DNA of 64,000 nucleotides from Antedon bifida. Taxonomy: Eukaryota; Echinodermata; Crinoidea; Comatulida; Antedonidae. Below the pieces are notes generated by a model. It saw nothing but the letters and a program-made list of their open reading frames with translations. It was not told the origin of the DNA and did no database searches. A program made the translations under genes and the position numbers. This document shows, piece after piece, positions 21,201 through 33,211 of this stretch. The stretch is taken from positions 28,401,001 through 28,465,000 of the forward strand of contig OY727095.1 of assembly GCA_963402885.1 (NCBI GenBank). Direction: 5' to 3'. Numbering within the stretch: position 1 is the stretch's first letter; each line of letters starts with the position of its first letter.

Positions 21201-23986
21201 TTCTGTTGTATAATGGCGATTAACAGTTTATTTGATAACAGACTAAAAAAGATAATTTTAATATTGACTGCATTTTTGCTAATTTTGTTTGCCATAAATG
21301 TCTTAAATCAATCAACAAAAAACATTGACATTACCCAAAATACTGCTGCCAATAATAAATTGATTGTAATTTATTCACACAATTATTAACGTTAAATTTT
21401 ACAGAAGAAACAGGTCTTAACATAATAAATGCTATCCCTGTATGAGTGGAAAGAGCAGAAAGAGAAAAACATTTATAAAAATCACCTCATATACTCTGTA
21501 CCGTACAATATCATTCTTTGCCATATTTTCTTTGAACTCTTCCAGCAATGCACCACTAAACAATACCTCAGTGGCAACTGTTGATTTTCCAACTGTGCTT
21601 AATATATCACTGGAAATCATTGCCGCAGCAAGGGTGCCATTACCTAGACAGCGTATAACTGCTTGGAGAAGACGGATATCTGTTGTGAGGTTGTTTACTG
21701 CATCATGGCAATTTGAATATCTCTTAATCTTAAGACAAACATATAAAATTTATCAATACAGGTATGTTTAAAATAAAGCTCTGTCTACACTATCAACCTA
21801 GTTTGACAAAAGTAGGCCTAGTTCTTCTAATTCTTGTCTCTTGACTAACTTCTTCTTGATTATATAAATAATCATGTTTATTTTTTATTTTAAAATTTTT
21901 GTTTCAGTAAAATGTTAAAAATTTCATATTGGCCATTTTTTATAAAAAAAAAAATTTTTTTTTTTTAAATAGTCTTTTTTAAAATTAATTTTCAAAACTA
22001 TTTTAAATGACTAAAAATTTGGATGAATGAACAAATGTTCTGGTGATTCATTTGGTTGCAAGATGTATGAATTTTGAAAAAATATTATAAATTGGTGAAT
22101 TGAATGAATTGGTATTAACTGAGGAAAAAAATTAAAAAATTAAATTATTAAAATTATCGATTGGTACAGTTACTAGATGTCTAGCCTGTGATAAACGAAT
22201 GGTTTGGTGTTAAGTCCTTTTATTGGCTTGATATTTTTAATTAAATTAAAAAATATAACAACCTGTGATAAGCAGAGTATCATAATTTCTTCGTCTTGAT
22301 GGTTTAGTCCAGATTCTATTTCATCTCTAAATTGTGAGTGTATAACTTCAGGTTCTAAACATTCCAACAAACGATTTAATATCTCTTTCAACAGTTTTAA
22401 TTCTTCCCTAGGAGACAACAAAAAATGTTGGTAAAATAAAAGTACTTTACATAGAACAAAAGGATTTTCAAATGAATTTCAGAAAACGTATTGTTTGAAA
22501 TCTAAATTAAGTGTTTTTAGTCCTTTTTTTCAATAAAGGTGCGTCGTACTTGTTTATCATTGCCAGAGTTATTCAATTGAATGCATATCAATGTTCATGT
22601 TTCAGTAAATTTTAAAATTTCTAATTTAATAATTCTACAGTTTCAATTCAATTAGACTGTATTTTGTCTGTGAAGACTATATTTATTTATTCTGTCTTTA
22701 TACTGAATGACACTTTCAGTGCTAAAGCATTGATTTCCAAAGTGGTTCAGTAGAGAAACATTAACAAAAAATAAAAAATAAAAAGACAACTAACAAAGTA
22801 ATTTACATTAGTACACACACATTTACACGTTATGTTTTTGTATGATATAATAAACGACTCTACTCTCCAAGGTATTTAAACCATAATCTACCTACACCTT
22901 TTCTCTTCTAATTTGTTTGTTTTCTTCTTCTTTTCCAATGACTTTTATTTAAAACAAGTTACACATACAGCAAAGAGGGAAGTATAACTATGATCATTCA
23001 TAGTAGAATGCCAGTTTGTTGCAGAATTATTCATACACATAATTACTCTCCGAGTGATGTGAATATCATGTCGCCTGCACGACATTTGTTTAGTATGAAA
23101 AAAAAACTGGCAAGACCATGTACTGCAATGTATTTTCAGGTTAAAGAAGAATGTAAATGAAAACATGGAAACATATCCAGTCTACGAGACAGGACTAATT
23201 GAAGAGTGTAATCCACTTCCATGTGTTGAAAATCACATATCCAAATTTAAACTCTAGTTTTTGTTAGCAAATCTGTCGTTTTCAAAAAAATATTTATCTT
23301 TTATGACTGATTTAAGAACAGTACAGGTACTACTGTCCTGAGTCTGAGTATCACATACAATACATCATGCCAACACTTCCGTTTTGGCCGGGAGACTCCC
23401 GTATTTAATACTTTTTGTCTCCCGGCCAAATATTGTTGTGCTCCCGTTTTTCTACACTTTTTCCCGTATTACAAAGATAGCTGAATTTTGATGTAGGCCC
23501 TATACGTTTTCTGCATTAAAAATATTTAAAAAAATTATACACAAGCAAATTTACGATATTTAACTTATTTAAGCCATGTTCCATGTATGTATTGTACGAC
23601 CATCTGCGGTCATAAATTTCAGCATCAAACAAAGAACAGCTAGTGACTATGCTAACCGTGCTAACCCAAAACTGACTAGGCCTAGGCCTAGACCAAGCCT
23701 CGGTGGCGATGGCTGGTAGGCCTACCTAGCCGGCGGTGCTGGACTACACCACCCATCCATCATCACGCATGATCAAGCTGGATCCAATTGACCTGCCTAG
23801 CTAGGCTTACCTGTCAGAAACATGAAGTTTCAAAAAGATACTATTAAGTGGTAAAGTTTTCACGACATCCCGTAGCTCTTTTATTTGTAGACTGTAAACG
23901 GCCGTCTTGATTTGGCTTAGGGTTTCTCTGATATCAACAGAATTATTTGACAAATCATTCACAAGTTTAACTATGATAGCCGCCAT
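18257..23986 (-). CDS. PSMD5: 26S proteasome non-ATPase regulatory subunit 5 (assembly chaperone S5b)
   Basis: Seven coding exons join in frame: 23986-23811, 22407-22263, 21728-21486, 21037-20785, 20240-20052, 19517-19408 and 18652-18257. They give 503 aa, against about 504 in vertebrates. The start MAAIIVKLVNDLSNNS follows in-frame upstream sequence that is not homologous. Diagnostic similarity includes NDIVRYRVYE (exon 3), DTIGIIASTVEGKLALNKQG (exon 5) and PGFNEYLLNRS (exon 7). The protein is an all-helical ARM/HEAT-type repeat with no catalytic residues. The family (Hsm3/S5b) binds the ATPase Rpt1/PSMC2 and helps assemble the base of the 19S particle. All junctions are GT/AG. The acceptor of exon 3 could be six bases further in without changing frame. 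No damage is seen, so the gene is probably functional. Confidence 0.95.
23383..23430. repeat. 14-bp perfect hairpin
   Basis: TTTGGCCGGGAGAC at 23383-23396 and its exact complement at 23417-23430 enclose a 20-base loop. It lies in the first intron of PSMD5. It is GC-rich in AT-rich surroundings and followed by more CTCCCGTTTTT-like text, so it may be a relic of a transposable element. Confidence 0.75.
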
Positions 23987-24952
23987 CTTTTTAACTAACG
24001 CCCTCTGTCGTGTGGTGTACACACTAACTTCCAAAAAGGGGCGGAGGTCATACGTACGTAATACAGTACTATTCAGATTCAGATATTCGATGTAGTATAA
24101 TGATAATTGTTTCTTACCAGAAAAACACAAATAAAACAATACACACAAAATATTTTCATTCATGATCAACTAAAGACTTGTATAAAACCAGCGAGTTCAG
24201 CGAAATGAAATAACGCAATTAGTTCATTGAGGTGTAGGCCTAGTTTCCCTGACGAATATGTATCTTTTACGGTTTCAAAATACAGACATAGACCGTATCA
24301 ACCATGAGCTAGCTCCATGGTAGGTCTACGACATACCCGCGTAGGCCTCCGAAGTTTATCAGCACATGTTTATATAACAAGAACACATACAATAGGCCTC
24401 ATAAATACACACAAAACGAAAAAAAAAGTGAATAAAAAGCTTAACACGCAAAATCATAATAATCCATACTATGAATTAATTTCTTGTAGATAGCATGACG
24501 GTCGTAGCCACCTGGTTGGGGTTTTATTAATATTTCAGGAATATGGACATCAGATGCCCAAAAATGGCACTCTCATGGAACGGTTTTTGGAAGTGTGCAA
24601 TGTTATGAAATGATCATTTTAGAAATATGGATCCGTGGTGCCCGAAAATGGAACTATACTCAACAAATATTAGATTATATTATTATTAATTAATTATTTA
24701 TTTATTAAATAATATTTCGGTTCCGCTCGGCCACTCACTCCTTGATCAAAGTGCTAATAAAGTATTGGTTCTACTGTTAAGTGGGATAATAATTAATAGG
24801 TGAGTGAAATATAAATTTAGTCTCTCTTTATCGTAAACAAAGTCAAACTACTTGCATTTGGCCCACTGTAAATGGTTGTAGGGTAGCAGCACTTCACAAT
24901 ATCATTTAACAGCATTTGTCACATTTCAAATTCAGACTCACACTTGTATTAC

Positions 24953-25880
24953 TAGCAACCACTAATGTAACATCAACCACTAACGTAACATAAATCAACC
25001 AGTAGAAAATGTTGTCCAAAGTCCAAAATATTATTTTGGACCTTCTTGAACTTCGGTTTTAATCCTGTGTACGTGTGTTTTTTATCAATTAATAATATGT
25101 CAAATGATAATAGGGCCTATGGTTTCCAGTCACCATTTGACACAACATTTTATTATAACAAATATGAACATACTGTACGACAATAAACATTGTGTGCTCT
25201 GTTCTCTTTGTGTCACCGATATAGTTATTGAGATACAAAAATACCTAGGTCAAAGGTAAATTAGGTCATTTCTGGTTACATTTTGCCAAAATGTTTTATT
25301 AAAATGAAAATAAACACATACATATATTCTGAACAATTTTAATACCAAAAACATAATCTCTATGACTAGTCGTTATTGAGATAGAACAATTTTATTTTTG
25401 AAGGATAGACAAACGTTGTGAGTTTATAAACAAACAAGGCCAAGAGCCATAAGTCGCGTGCTAAAACGCATAGTGATACCGGACCGACAGACAGACCGAC
25501 AGACCGACAGACCGACCGACCGACATAGTGAACTATAGAGTCGCGTCCACGCGACTAAAAAGTCAAAGATTTTAGTTTAAATTAGTTAAATTTAACACCA
25601 TTAGGCCTATTCATCCGAAAAGTTACAAAATAATTATAGATTTCTTAACATTTTCTACTGTTTTGGACAAAAAGTCCCATTGGAGCTTCTACTGTTAGTG
25701 GTTAAAGTTTGTTACATTGGTGGTTAATGAAGTTTGTTACGTTAGTGGTTAAACTGTTCGTTAGTGGTTAATGGTTTGTTACATTATTAATTATAATGTA
25801 CAAGTTCTTGTTAGTGGTTGATTTTGGTTACGTTAGAGGTTAATGTTACATTAGTGGTTGATTGTTAAGTTAGTGGGCGA
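24953..25880. repeat. Inverted repeat with GTTAC(A/G)TTAGTGGTTAA minisatellite arms
   Basis: The left arm (24953-25024) has CAACCACTAATGTAACATC repeats then AGTAGAAAATGTTGTCC. The right arm (about 25645-25880) carries the complement, ACATTTTCTACTG, then many copies of GTTACATTAGTGGTTAA. About 620 bases lie between, including the repeat at 25433-25557. Confidence 0.65.
25433..25557 (+). repeat. ACCGACAG-cored dispersed repeat, copy 1
   Basis: AACAAGGCCAAGAGCC, AAGTCGCGTGC, CATAGTGATACCGG, a (CAGA/CCGA)n run, CATAGTGAACTATA, then GAGTCGCG-TCC-ACGCGACT. The family recurs at 31709, 32388, 37207 and 52793. Confidence 0.8.
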
Positions 25881-26578
25881 TAAAACACTGTTTACTACTA
25901 TATGAACCAGTCTTGAGAGACTATAATAGTTAATATTCTTGTATTTGGCCTACACTCCAGACGGTCTAGACAGATACTGCTATTAATAATATAATGTACC
26001 TAAAACATTTATTGCAATCCTGTGGTTGTGCGCACCAATAAAAAACGCACTTTCTTGACACATTACCAAATACAGTAATAGTATTATGTAGTATAATAAA
26101 TAAATAAAGAAACTGAACGAATACATTAACAGTAATAACGATGAATGATACACTTGCATAAGACATGATAAATAAAGTAAAGTTTCTCTATGCATCTATA
26201 AATAAACCACAATCATGTGCAAAGAAATGAAAAAAGCAAAAACACAGAAAGAGAAGTGAACGAAAACATTTAAACAAAGCAGTAATGGTAATGGTGATTC
26301 ACTTGCATAACTCATGATAAATGTTCATATGTACTTATGTACATAAAACAACCATCTCCCAAGAAATTAATAAAGGAATGAATAAGAAATTAATGAAATG
26401 ATTTGAGCGGAGGCAATATGACGAAGGAAAAGTGACTGTACCCCTCTCCCACTACTAGTCATCAATGATCGCCTCCATATATAGTTTTACCACTGAAACC
26501 GTACTACTAAAAGAAGTTAACGCTCATTCGATATCTTAGGCCTACAATTCGAAAAGCTTACATATTTTTTAATTTAAA

Positions 26579-29500
26579 CTAAATTATACATTTAGCTAAT
26601 TCAACAAATTTGTAACCAGAATTTTCTACTAAATAATCTAGTAAAAATACAAGATTCATATATGAGTCTGGAAGATCTGAGTCTAAGCTTAGTATTCCGC
26701 CATCTGTAGTCTTTAGCTGCTCGTAGATTAATCTAAGTGCTTTAGGTACTCTCTCAACATCTCGATACTTATAATAATTATCAACAGTCAATAAAGGTTC
26801 TGAAAATACAAATAATATAAAAAATTAGCATGTTCATCTTTTTTAATTCGTCATAAACTAAACTTATACACTAAGTTATATCAAAGCTATTATGATCATA
26901 GAGCTTAACGGTGTAAATGTATATATTATTGTCTTCAAGCTTAACTGAAAAAAAGCTTAGGAAATTCGGAGTAGATCCCCTCCCATTATGGGAGTATGTT
27001 TCCATACGTGTTTGATAAAAATGGATAATAATGCTTGTAAAACGCCTTTGAGCAAGAGTATTCATGAAAAGGGCGTTATATAAATGTGTTATTATTATAT
27101 GTATTATGTTTTAAATAATTGTATGTGCCCACTTACTAGATTTGGGTGGAAAGCTTGCTGCTGGTTTTATGATTCTAAATCCTCTTTCTTTTAATACTGA
27201 TTTGACTTCTGTATCTTCTTCAAATGCATGTAAGTAAAATATTGGTGTTATACCAAGTTCATTAAGACGCATTTCAGAACTAACTACAGCTTCTCTGATC
27301 CAATTTGGCGACATCTTTTCAAAATGTCCAGCTGGATATGGATGATTTCCACGAAGACCAATGTCATAGACTGTAGACCAAGCCTTTACAAGTTCTGGCC
27401 AATCTTCTGCAAATTCACTGTACACAAACACAAAGACTGGAAGTTTTATTTTGTACGAAGCTAGTGTTGCCATGACTTTTACAGCTTGCTTTCTGCTCAT
27501 TCCAATTTCAATAACAAGAGATATATATTTTGGTGTATTACACTCCTTGTATGATAATCCTGCGGTTCCTGCAGCCGTTGTAGGAACCTAGAAAAATAAA
27601 AATAAACAAATATAAACTGCGATGTGTTTTATTTTGTAGATTTTATTGTCAAAACTTTGAAAGTTATAATTATCATGTAAAGGTTAGCTTGGACTATCCA
27701 CATGTGACATCATTTTCGTAATAGATAATGATGAATATTGCTTAAAAATGAATCAACCAAATTATTCTGATAGCAATATTTTAACTATATGCCGATATAA
27801 ATAAGGTAACGTAAATCCTTTAGACCTTTTCTTTAGAGATATTACAATATTGCTTATTTGTATTCTACAGTATCTAATTGAAACAGTTTTTAAAATCGTC
27901 TTTCATATGACCTTTGAAACGAATGTAAATTAGAAAAAAAAATGTTCTATATTTATTTTAAGTATTGTGAATTTATATAATGCAGGAGGAGAAGAAATTT
28001 GCTGAAGTAAGTAAGATTGTGCGCATGTGCAAAACAAATTTCAATTCGAATGGCGATATCAAAAGATGACTAAAATTTGTCTGAAATACCTTTATGTTAA
28101 ATTGATATTGAATGTGTCTTATGTTCTAAATTGCTAGTGAAAAAAAGTAACAAATGAAATAATACACCTTAACAAGACAAGACAAGAAATTAAAATAATA
28201 CCTATTGTGTAAGCAGGTATATAATTTGGTAAAACATAATCTATGCTAAATATTATTAAAAGAGCATTATTTTATTAGACATTACACTAGATGTGTATGT
28301 GTGTATTATATACCTCTATGAGAAAGAATAATTCACTAAAAGAAAAAAAACAAACTTACTTTTACAGGATGAAGTTTATCAAAATCTTGATATCTCCTAT
28401 ACTCTCCTGCCCATTCCAGCATCGCCTTTCCTTTAGTTTTAACATTGTTTATAATCTTCTTTTTTGCATTTAAATCAAAGCCTACTGGCTGACTCATATG
28501 ATATTCACCATAATACCTATACAAAACCGAAATAAGAGTTCTAAATTGAAGAGAATCTGTTCTTGCTTTTTAAAATACTATTAAAATAACTATACTTACT
28601 TATCAATCCATGCAAAGGTTCCCTCTTTCAACATTTTCTGTAAAATACTGAATTCAGCGCCTTCAACGTCCAGTTTCAGGATGACGTAATCTTCTTTCTT
28701 TGTGTTTTCCCGTATCCATCTAGACAAGTCAGTTGTTGGAATTTTGGTACGATAGGACAATTTTCTTCGTCCACCAGATTTTGTATCAGCACGTTCATCT
28801 TTGTCAACATAAAGAGTTCCCCCTCCCCATTGCATATCTATGTTATTGTTCTTGCCTTTATCCGGAGACCATGCTGATTCACTGAAAGCGGTCATGTTTC
28901 CTGTGTTAAAAAAGTTTCTTAAGATTGGATCCCAACACAGAAGGATGCAAAGCAAGGACGTGGCAGCACACCCCATGTAATTTGACCACTCAAAAGTGAC
29001 AGTTTGGATAATCCGTCGCTTGTGAATGGTTAAACTTGGTTCCTACAAGGCAAGGACGTAAGCGCAACGTAAGTAATTTGACCAATCACAAGCGATGGAT
29101 TGTCCGAACTTTTGCCTATCAATGGTCAACTCGCTTGCGTTGCGCTTACGCCCTTGCGTGCGTCCTAAATTAGGGAACCAAGCATTACATGCGTTAAGCA
29201 CATGATTACGTCCTTAAGTTTTATACTCTTTAGAACCAAGTTTTTGTGTACATATTATAATAATAATGGTAAAAATATTACAATTATAACACTGTCAGTT
29301 TAGCGGTGATAATTCTACAAATCGTAATACAGTACCATCCACAGAACATCTACCATACGCACGCAGTTTTTACGCGGACGAAATATAACTTATAATCATA
29401 TGGCTATCTTATTAATCAACGCCTAAGACATTATAGTTATAACATTTTCGTGTTCTTGAAAGTTAATTGCAAATATACAAATTATTGTTATTTTTAGTGT

Positions 29501-30794
29501 ATTAAATACTAAATTATCGGTATTACATCTATTGTCTAGTATTATAGGCAACTTCTGTAACTTAGTGTCACATGTATCACATGCGGCGCATGTACAATAG
29601 GTCATAAGCCATACCTAACCCTAACGGAATACGGATGCCAAGCGTGATAAACGTGTATGAAATAATTTGCTTAAATATTACTGGAAACGATTGTCATTGT
29701 CACAGATAATGTAATGTGTGATATACAGTTACAGTTGAGTGCACTAACCATCAGAATCTGCAACTCCAAGCGGACAGTGAAGTGTGTGGTTTTTATATGG
29801 GCTAAAATAAGGAGCTAGGCGGTCGTCAATTTCAAATGAATGAATAATAAATTCCTTTCCATCTGGATACGTTTCTCGAAACAAGCTGACTGTCGACGCC
29901 ATATTGGCACCACAGTCAAGCAGTATCTTCCGGGGAGAATACTTGTTAGGCTCTTTGTGTGCGATCTCCTGTACTACCTTAGATGTGCCGCTGCGACCTA
30001 TTTCATGACTTAAATTGGAGAAAGAAACAGATTTGGTCGGTATAAATAAAACAAACATGTTAACATCGTCTTCAACATCACCATAATAATGATAACCAAC
30101 AACATACATTTCTACTTTTAGTACTAGTGAAAAACCCCGTCAACTAATCAGATATCAATGAAATTTTTCCTATTTAATTAATTACTTTATTTTACACTAG
30201 GAAAAACCATGGAGGAAATATATAGATTTCCTTCATGGAAAAACAGAACAAACAAATGAAAAGGAAGCTCAGTTATAACTTAGACACGTGATTGAAAAGA
30301 AGAATCAGTATAAAGTTTGGTTCCCACTAGAGACGCAACGCAAGGACGTTAGACGTAAAACAAGCGAGTGTAATAACAATTATAAGCAATACTCCATCGC
30401 TTGTGATTGGTCAAATCACTTGCGTGCGCTTGCGTCTCTATGGTGAGAACCAAGCTTTATTATTCATTGTAGGGGAAACATAATGCGCGTATTTCGCCTA
30501 GTAAAATAAATGCAGAAACGGGTAAACTAAGCAAAGCATGAAATCGTATTTTATCTGCAGACTATAATTTATGAATGTGTCTTCCTTCTGGCTCGCGCTG
30601 ATGCATGGTCGCTTCACAAGAATAAACACAACACAAGTTTACCTGAGTATCTTTTCCCCGGCTGTTTTTTCATACCGTATGTCTTCCAATGGAACAGCAA
30701 CTTTACTGCTAGCCAACCATGTCAAAATACTGCTTATCATAAATCCAAAACAGAAAATTATAACCTCACGGCCACATTTATTTCGTAACGCCAT
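26579..30794 (-). CDS. Membrane-anchored FkbM-type methyltransferase with degenerate NodB-like C-terminal domain (paralogue A)
   Basis: Six exons join in frame to 513 aa: 30794-30643, 30008-29749, 28900-28600, 28516-28360, 27587-27137 and 26799-26579. Exon 1 supplies an N-terminal signal anchor (VIIFCFGFMISSILTWLA, residues 11-28), suggesting a type II Golgi/ER protein with a lumenal catalytic part. The SAM-binding motif KILLDCGANMAST is at 78-90 and KLDVEGAEF at 213-221, both hallmarks of the FkbM/Methyltransf_21 family. The C-terminal half (about 311-505) resembles a polysaccharide-deacetylase fold: IGLRGNHPYPAGHFEKMS aligns with the NodB HxxxH motif (H372, H378), and GGILSLDSDL with the ILLHD segment. 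The TFDDG aspartates are absent (VIEIG), so deacetylase activity is unlikely. Substrate unknown. The NodB relation is inference. Confidence 0.85.
29036..29181. mobile_element. TTGGTTCC-type inverted-repeat element, copy 1
   Basis: Starts TTGGTTCCTACAAGG and ends TAGGGAACCAA. Internal parts are also complementary (AAGGACGTAAGCGCAACG against CGTTGCGCTTACGCCCTTG). About 146 bp, in intron 2 of paralogue A. No coding capacity. Confidence 0.75.
30317..30453. mobile_element. TTGGTTCC-type inverted-repeat element, copy 2
   Basis: Starts TTGGTTCCCACTAGAGACGC and ends GCGTCTCTATGGTGAGAACCAA, about 137 bp, in intron 1 of paralogue A. It shares ATCGCTTGTGATTGGTCAAAT text with the copy at 29036 in inverse orientation. 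Confidence 0.75.
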
Positions 30795-31708
30795 GTGGTT
30801 TCTCTAAAGCCTACTGTAGTGATTTTTCACTTAAAATCCTCACTGTGCGTGTACAGAGGCCTTCTGGTAGTAACGTATCGTTTTATTGTGATATCGTATT
30901 AGATAAATATATTTTATTTGAATTGGTTTGTGTGAGTTCAAAGTACATTATTACTAGGCCCAGTAGACTGGCTAATTAGGTATCGGCTACAAGTTATAAA
31001 GACTTACAGTAGTGCATGTGTGAAATCTGTTTTTCAACAAAACATCGTTATTGACGAGGTAAACATTGTCTTTTCGGGGTTTTTATATTTAATATATCCC
31101 ACTATAATTTGTATTTTATATTATTCCATTACTTTCCAGTCAGTTGGCTAATTTTTAACAAGCAAGTAAATATTTTTTTAAACTGTATTTCATTTATTAT
31201 CCACTACCGTAAAAAAACAGATATAAAGATAAGAAAAGCCGAAGCTAAAAACAGGTTCTAAATTACATGAAACATATATATTTACGTACATTTACTTTGT
31301 TTTGTTATTATTTGTGGGAAAATAAGCTTTTCGTCTTAGAATGGTTATCTCTGATAGTGAACGATGTTGTTACCGATTTACCAAGCCGAATTACCAACTT
31401 ACTGAATGGAACGGTTAAAAAGAAATTAGAAATATAAAAGAAAAGAAGGAAGCTGTCTTATATACTAAAGTTTGCTAGATATGGAAGAACAAATCCTTTC
31501 TGAACATACTGTACGTAGAAGTAGGTTTTGGCCTAAAATATTTTCAAGGAACTTATTCCATTATTGCTTTAGTTTGAAAGGCCTTTTATACAAGAAACAG
31601 AAACATGACGCACACAGAAAACAATTTAAATATTTAAAGTCTCATCGACTAAATCCTTACTTTTGTTTTTATTGGCGTTATAAAGCTAAAACAGCTAACT
31701 ATAAATAA

Positions 31709-31824
31709 AACAAGGCCAACAGCCATTAAGTCGCGTGCTACAATGCATAGTGATACCGGACCGACAGACAGACCGACAGACAGACCGACAGACAGACCGA
31801 CCGACCGACATAGTGAACTATACT
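31709..31824 (+). repeat. ACCGACAG-cored dispersed repeat, copy 2
   Basis: AACAAGGCCAACAGCC, AAGTCGCGTGC, CATAGTGATACCGG, a (CAGA/CCGA)n run, then CATAGTGAACTATA. The terminal palindrome is missing. Confidence 0.8.
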
Positions 31825-32387
31825 GACCGAAATTACTGAACATGTTTAAAAATGTTGAAATGTTTAAAAACATTTATATTTTTTTAATTTACACGTGCGT
31901 AGCCTGTCAATTTTGACGTGCTCGTATAACGTAATTTCGAGTTGAAAAGTAAGTCAAGAAAACAGAAATCGGGCAAAAAGAGTGCGCAATAACATTTAAC
32001 GCGCAGTGCGCGCGCAAAAATCTGCGCAGTCATGGCAATTTTGTAAACGCTTAAAATTGCATGAAACGTACTCTTAACTTATTTCATCGAAAATAAATTT
32101 TGAAAATTTTAAGCGCGCGTACGCATGCGTTACATGCGCTATGCACGTAATTGTATTGCCATATGATGATTTATGCCCTGAAATTTATGAGTAACAAATT
32201 TTATTTAATTGTGATTCATGGTTGTGAAGATATGATTACAAACGTGATTTCGTTAAATCGTGCGTAGACCGCGTAATTTTTTATTGCGCACCGTGAAAAC
32301 ATAACCACATCGATTCCTGGCCATAAGGAATATTCTGTGAAAAATTGACTTAGCTAGATTAAACTGATATCAAGATAAGGTCAGAAA

Positions 32388-32516
32388 GCGATAAAACGCA
32401 TAGTGATACCGGACCGACAGGCAGACAGACAGACAGACCGACAGACAGACAGACAGGCAGACAGACAGACCAACCGACCGACATAGTGAAGTATAGAGTC
32501 GCGTCCACGCGACTAA
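32388..32516 (+). repeat. ACCGACAG-cored dispersed repeat, copy 3
   Basis: Lacks the AACAAGGCC start; begins GCGATAAAACGCATAGTG. It has a long (CAGA)n core and ends GAGTCGCG-TCC-ACGCGACT. Confidence 0.8.
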
Positions 32517-32564
32517 ATATTATATTATTATACGTACGCATATTTCCCCCTTTTAAGCTCTGTT

Positions 32565-32691
32565 TAGCTAAAGATCTTACACAGAAAAGATTTTATATTA
32601 CACTACAGTATGCCTTGAAGGAAAACAAAATGTAATATAATACTTTACTGTACTGTAATATAATATCTTCTCTGTGTAAGATCTTTAGCTA
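32565..32691. mobile_element. 127-bp hairpin element with about 26-bp arms
   Basis: TAGCTAAAGATCTTACACAG at the left is matched by the complementary CTGTGTAAGATCTTTAGCTA at the right. The middle ACTACAGTA...TACTGTA is also roughly symmetrical. TA at both ends fits a TA-inserting miniature element. Confidence 0.75.
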
Positions 32692-33211
32692 TTAAAAAAT
32701 GTACCGATTCATAAATAGAATTATATAATGAAAAACTACAATGTAAAAGGGTCGTGTATTGCATTATTACAATCTTTTCAGGGCAAGATAATTTAATCAT
32801 AAAGGATAGCAATGTGAAATAAAAATGAAATGTGAATTGAATTAATAAATGATTAGCGAGACGGACTGGCATAACCAGTGATTTTTTCCTGCTGTATATT
32901 CAATGTTTTCGTGAACCTTTGTTATCGCCATACCTTAAATTTGAATCTGTCTTCACTATCAAACTTTATGTGACAAAAAATGTGATATGCCCATAATATG
33001 GACACGATAATATATCACTACCAAATTTGGGTACATCACACTTTTTTGTCAACTAGTTTAAACATTCTGAGTACACTTCTTACAGAAAATAGTTCTCTAA
33101 AACTAATTCTTAACTCGAAAAATGTCATTTAGCTTTAAATAAATGTTATTAGTATTTTTTCTTTTGCTAAACCATGAAAAAAGAAGAAATTAGCAACAAC
33201 AAATAATTGTT

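Larger units (their letters stand above)
24170..26578. other. Intergenic, repeats only
   Basis: Between the PSMD5 start and the 3' end of the first methyltransferase gene. It contains an inverted minisatellite pair (24953-25880) and one copy of the ACCGACAG-cored repeat (25433-25557). No gene is seen. Confidence 0.6.
30795..33211. other. Intergenic between the two methyltransferase paralogues
   Basis: No gene seen. Holds two ACCGACAG-cored repeats (31709-31824, 32388-32516) and a 127-bp hairpin element (32565-32691). A stretch at 31900-32300 is unusually rich in GCGCGC-type dinucleotides for this window. Confidence 0.6.

Noticed and set aside
21442-21771. 109-codon plus-strand frame
   Set aside because: Antisense to PSMD5 exon 3, whose minus-strand frame is conserved.
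31649-32541. Minus-strand frames with SVGLSVGLSVG-type repeats
   Set aside because: They translate the GACA/GACC core of the dispersed repeat; the same appears at 37080-37265.
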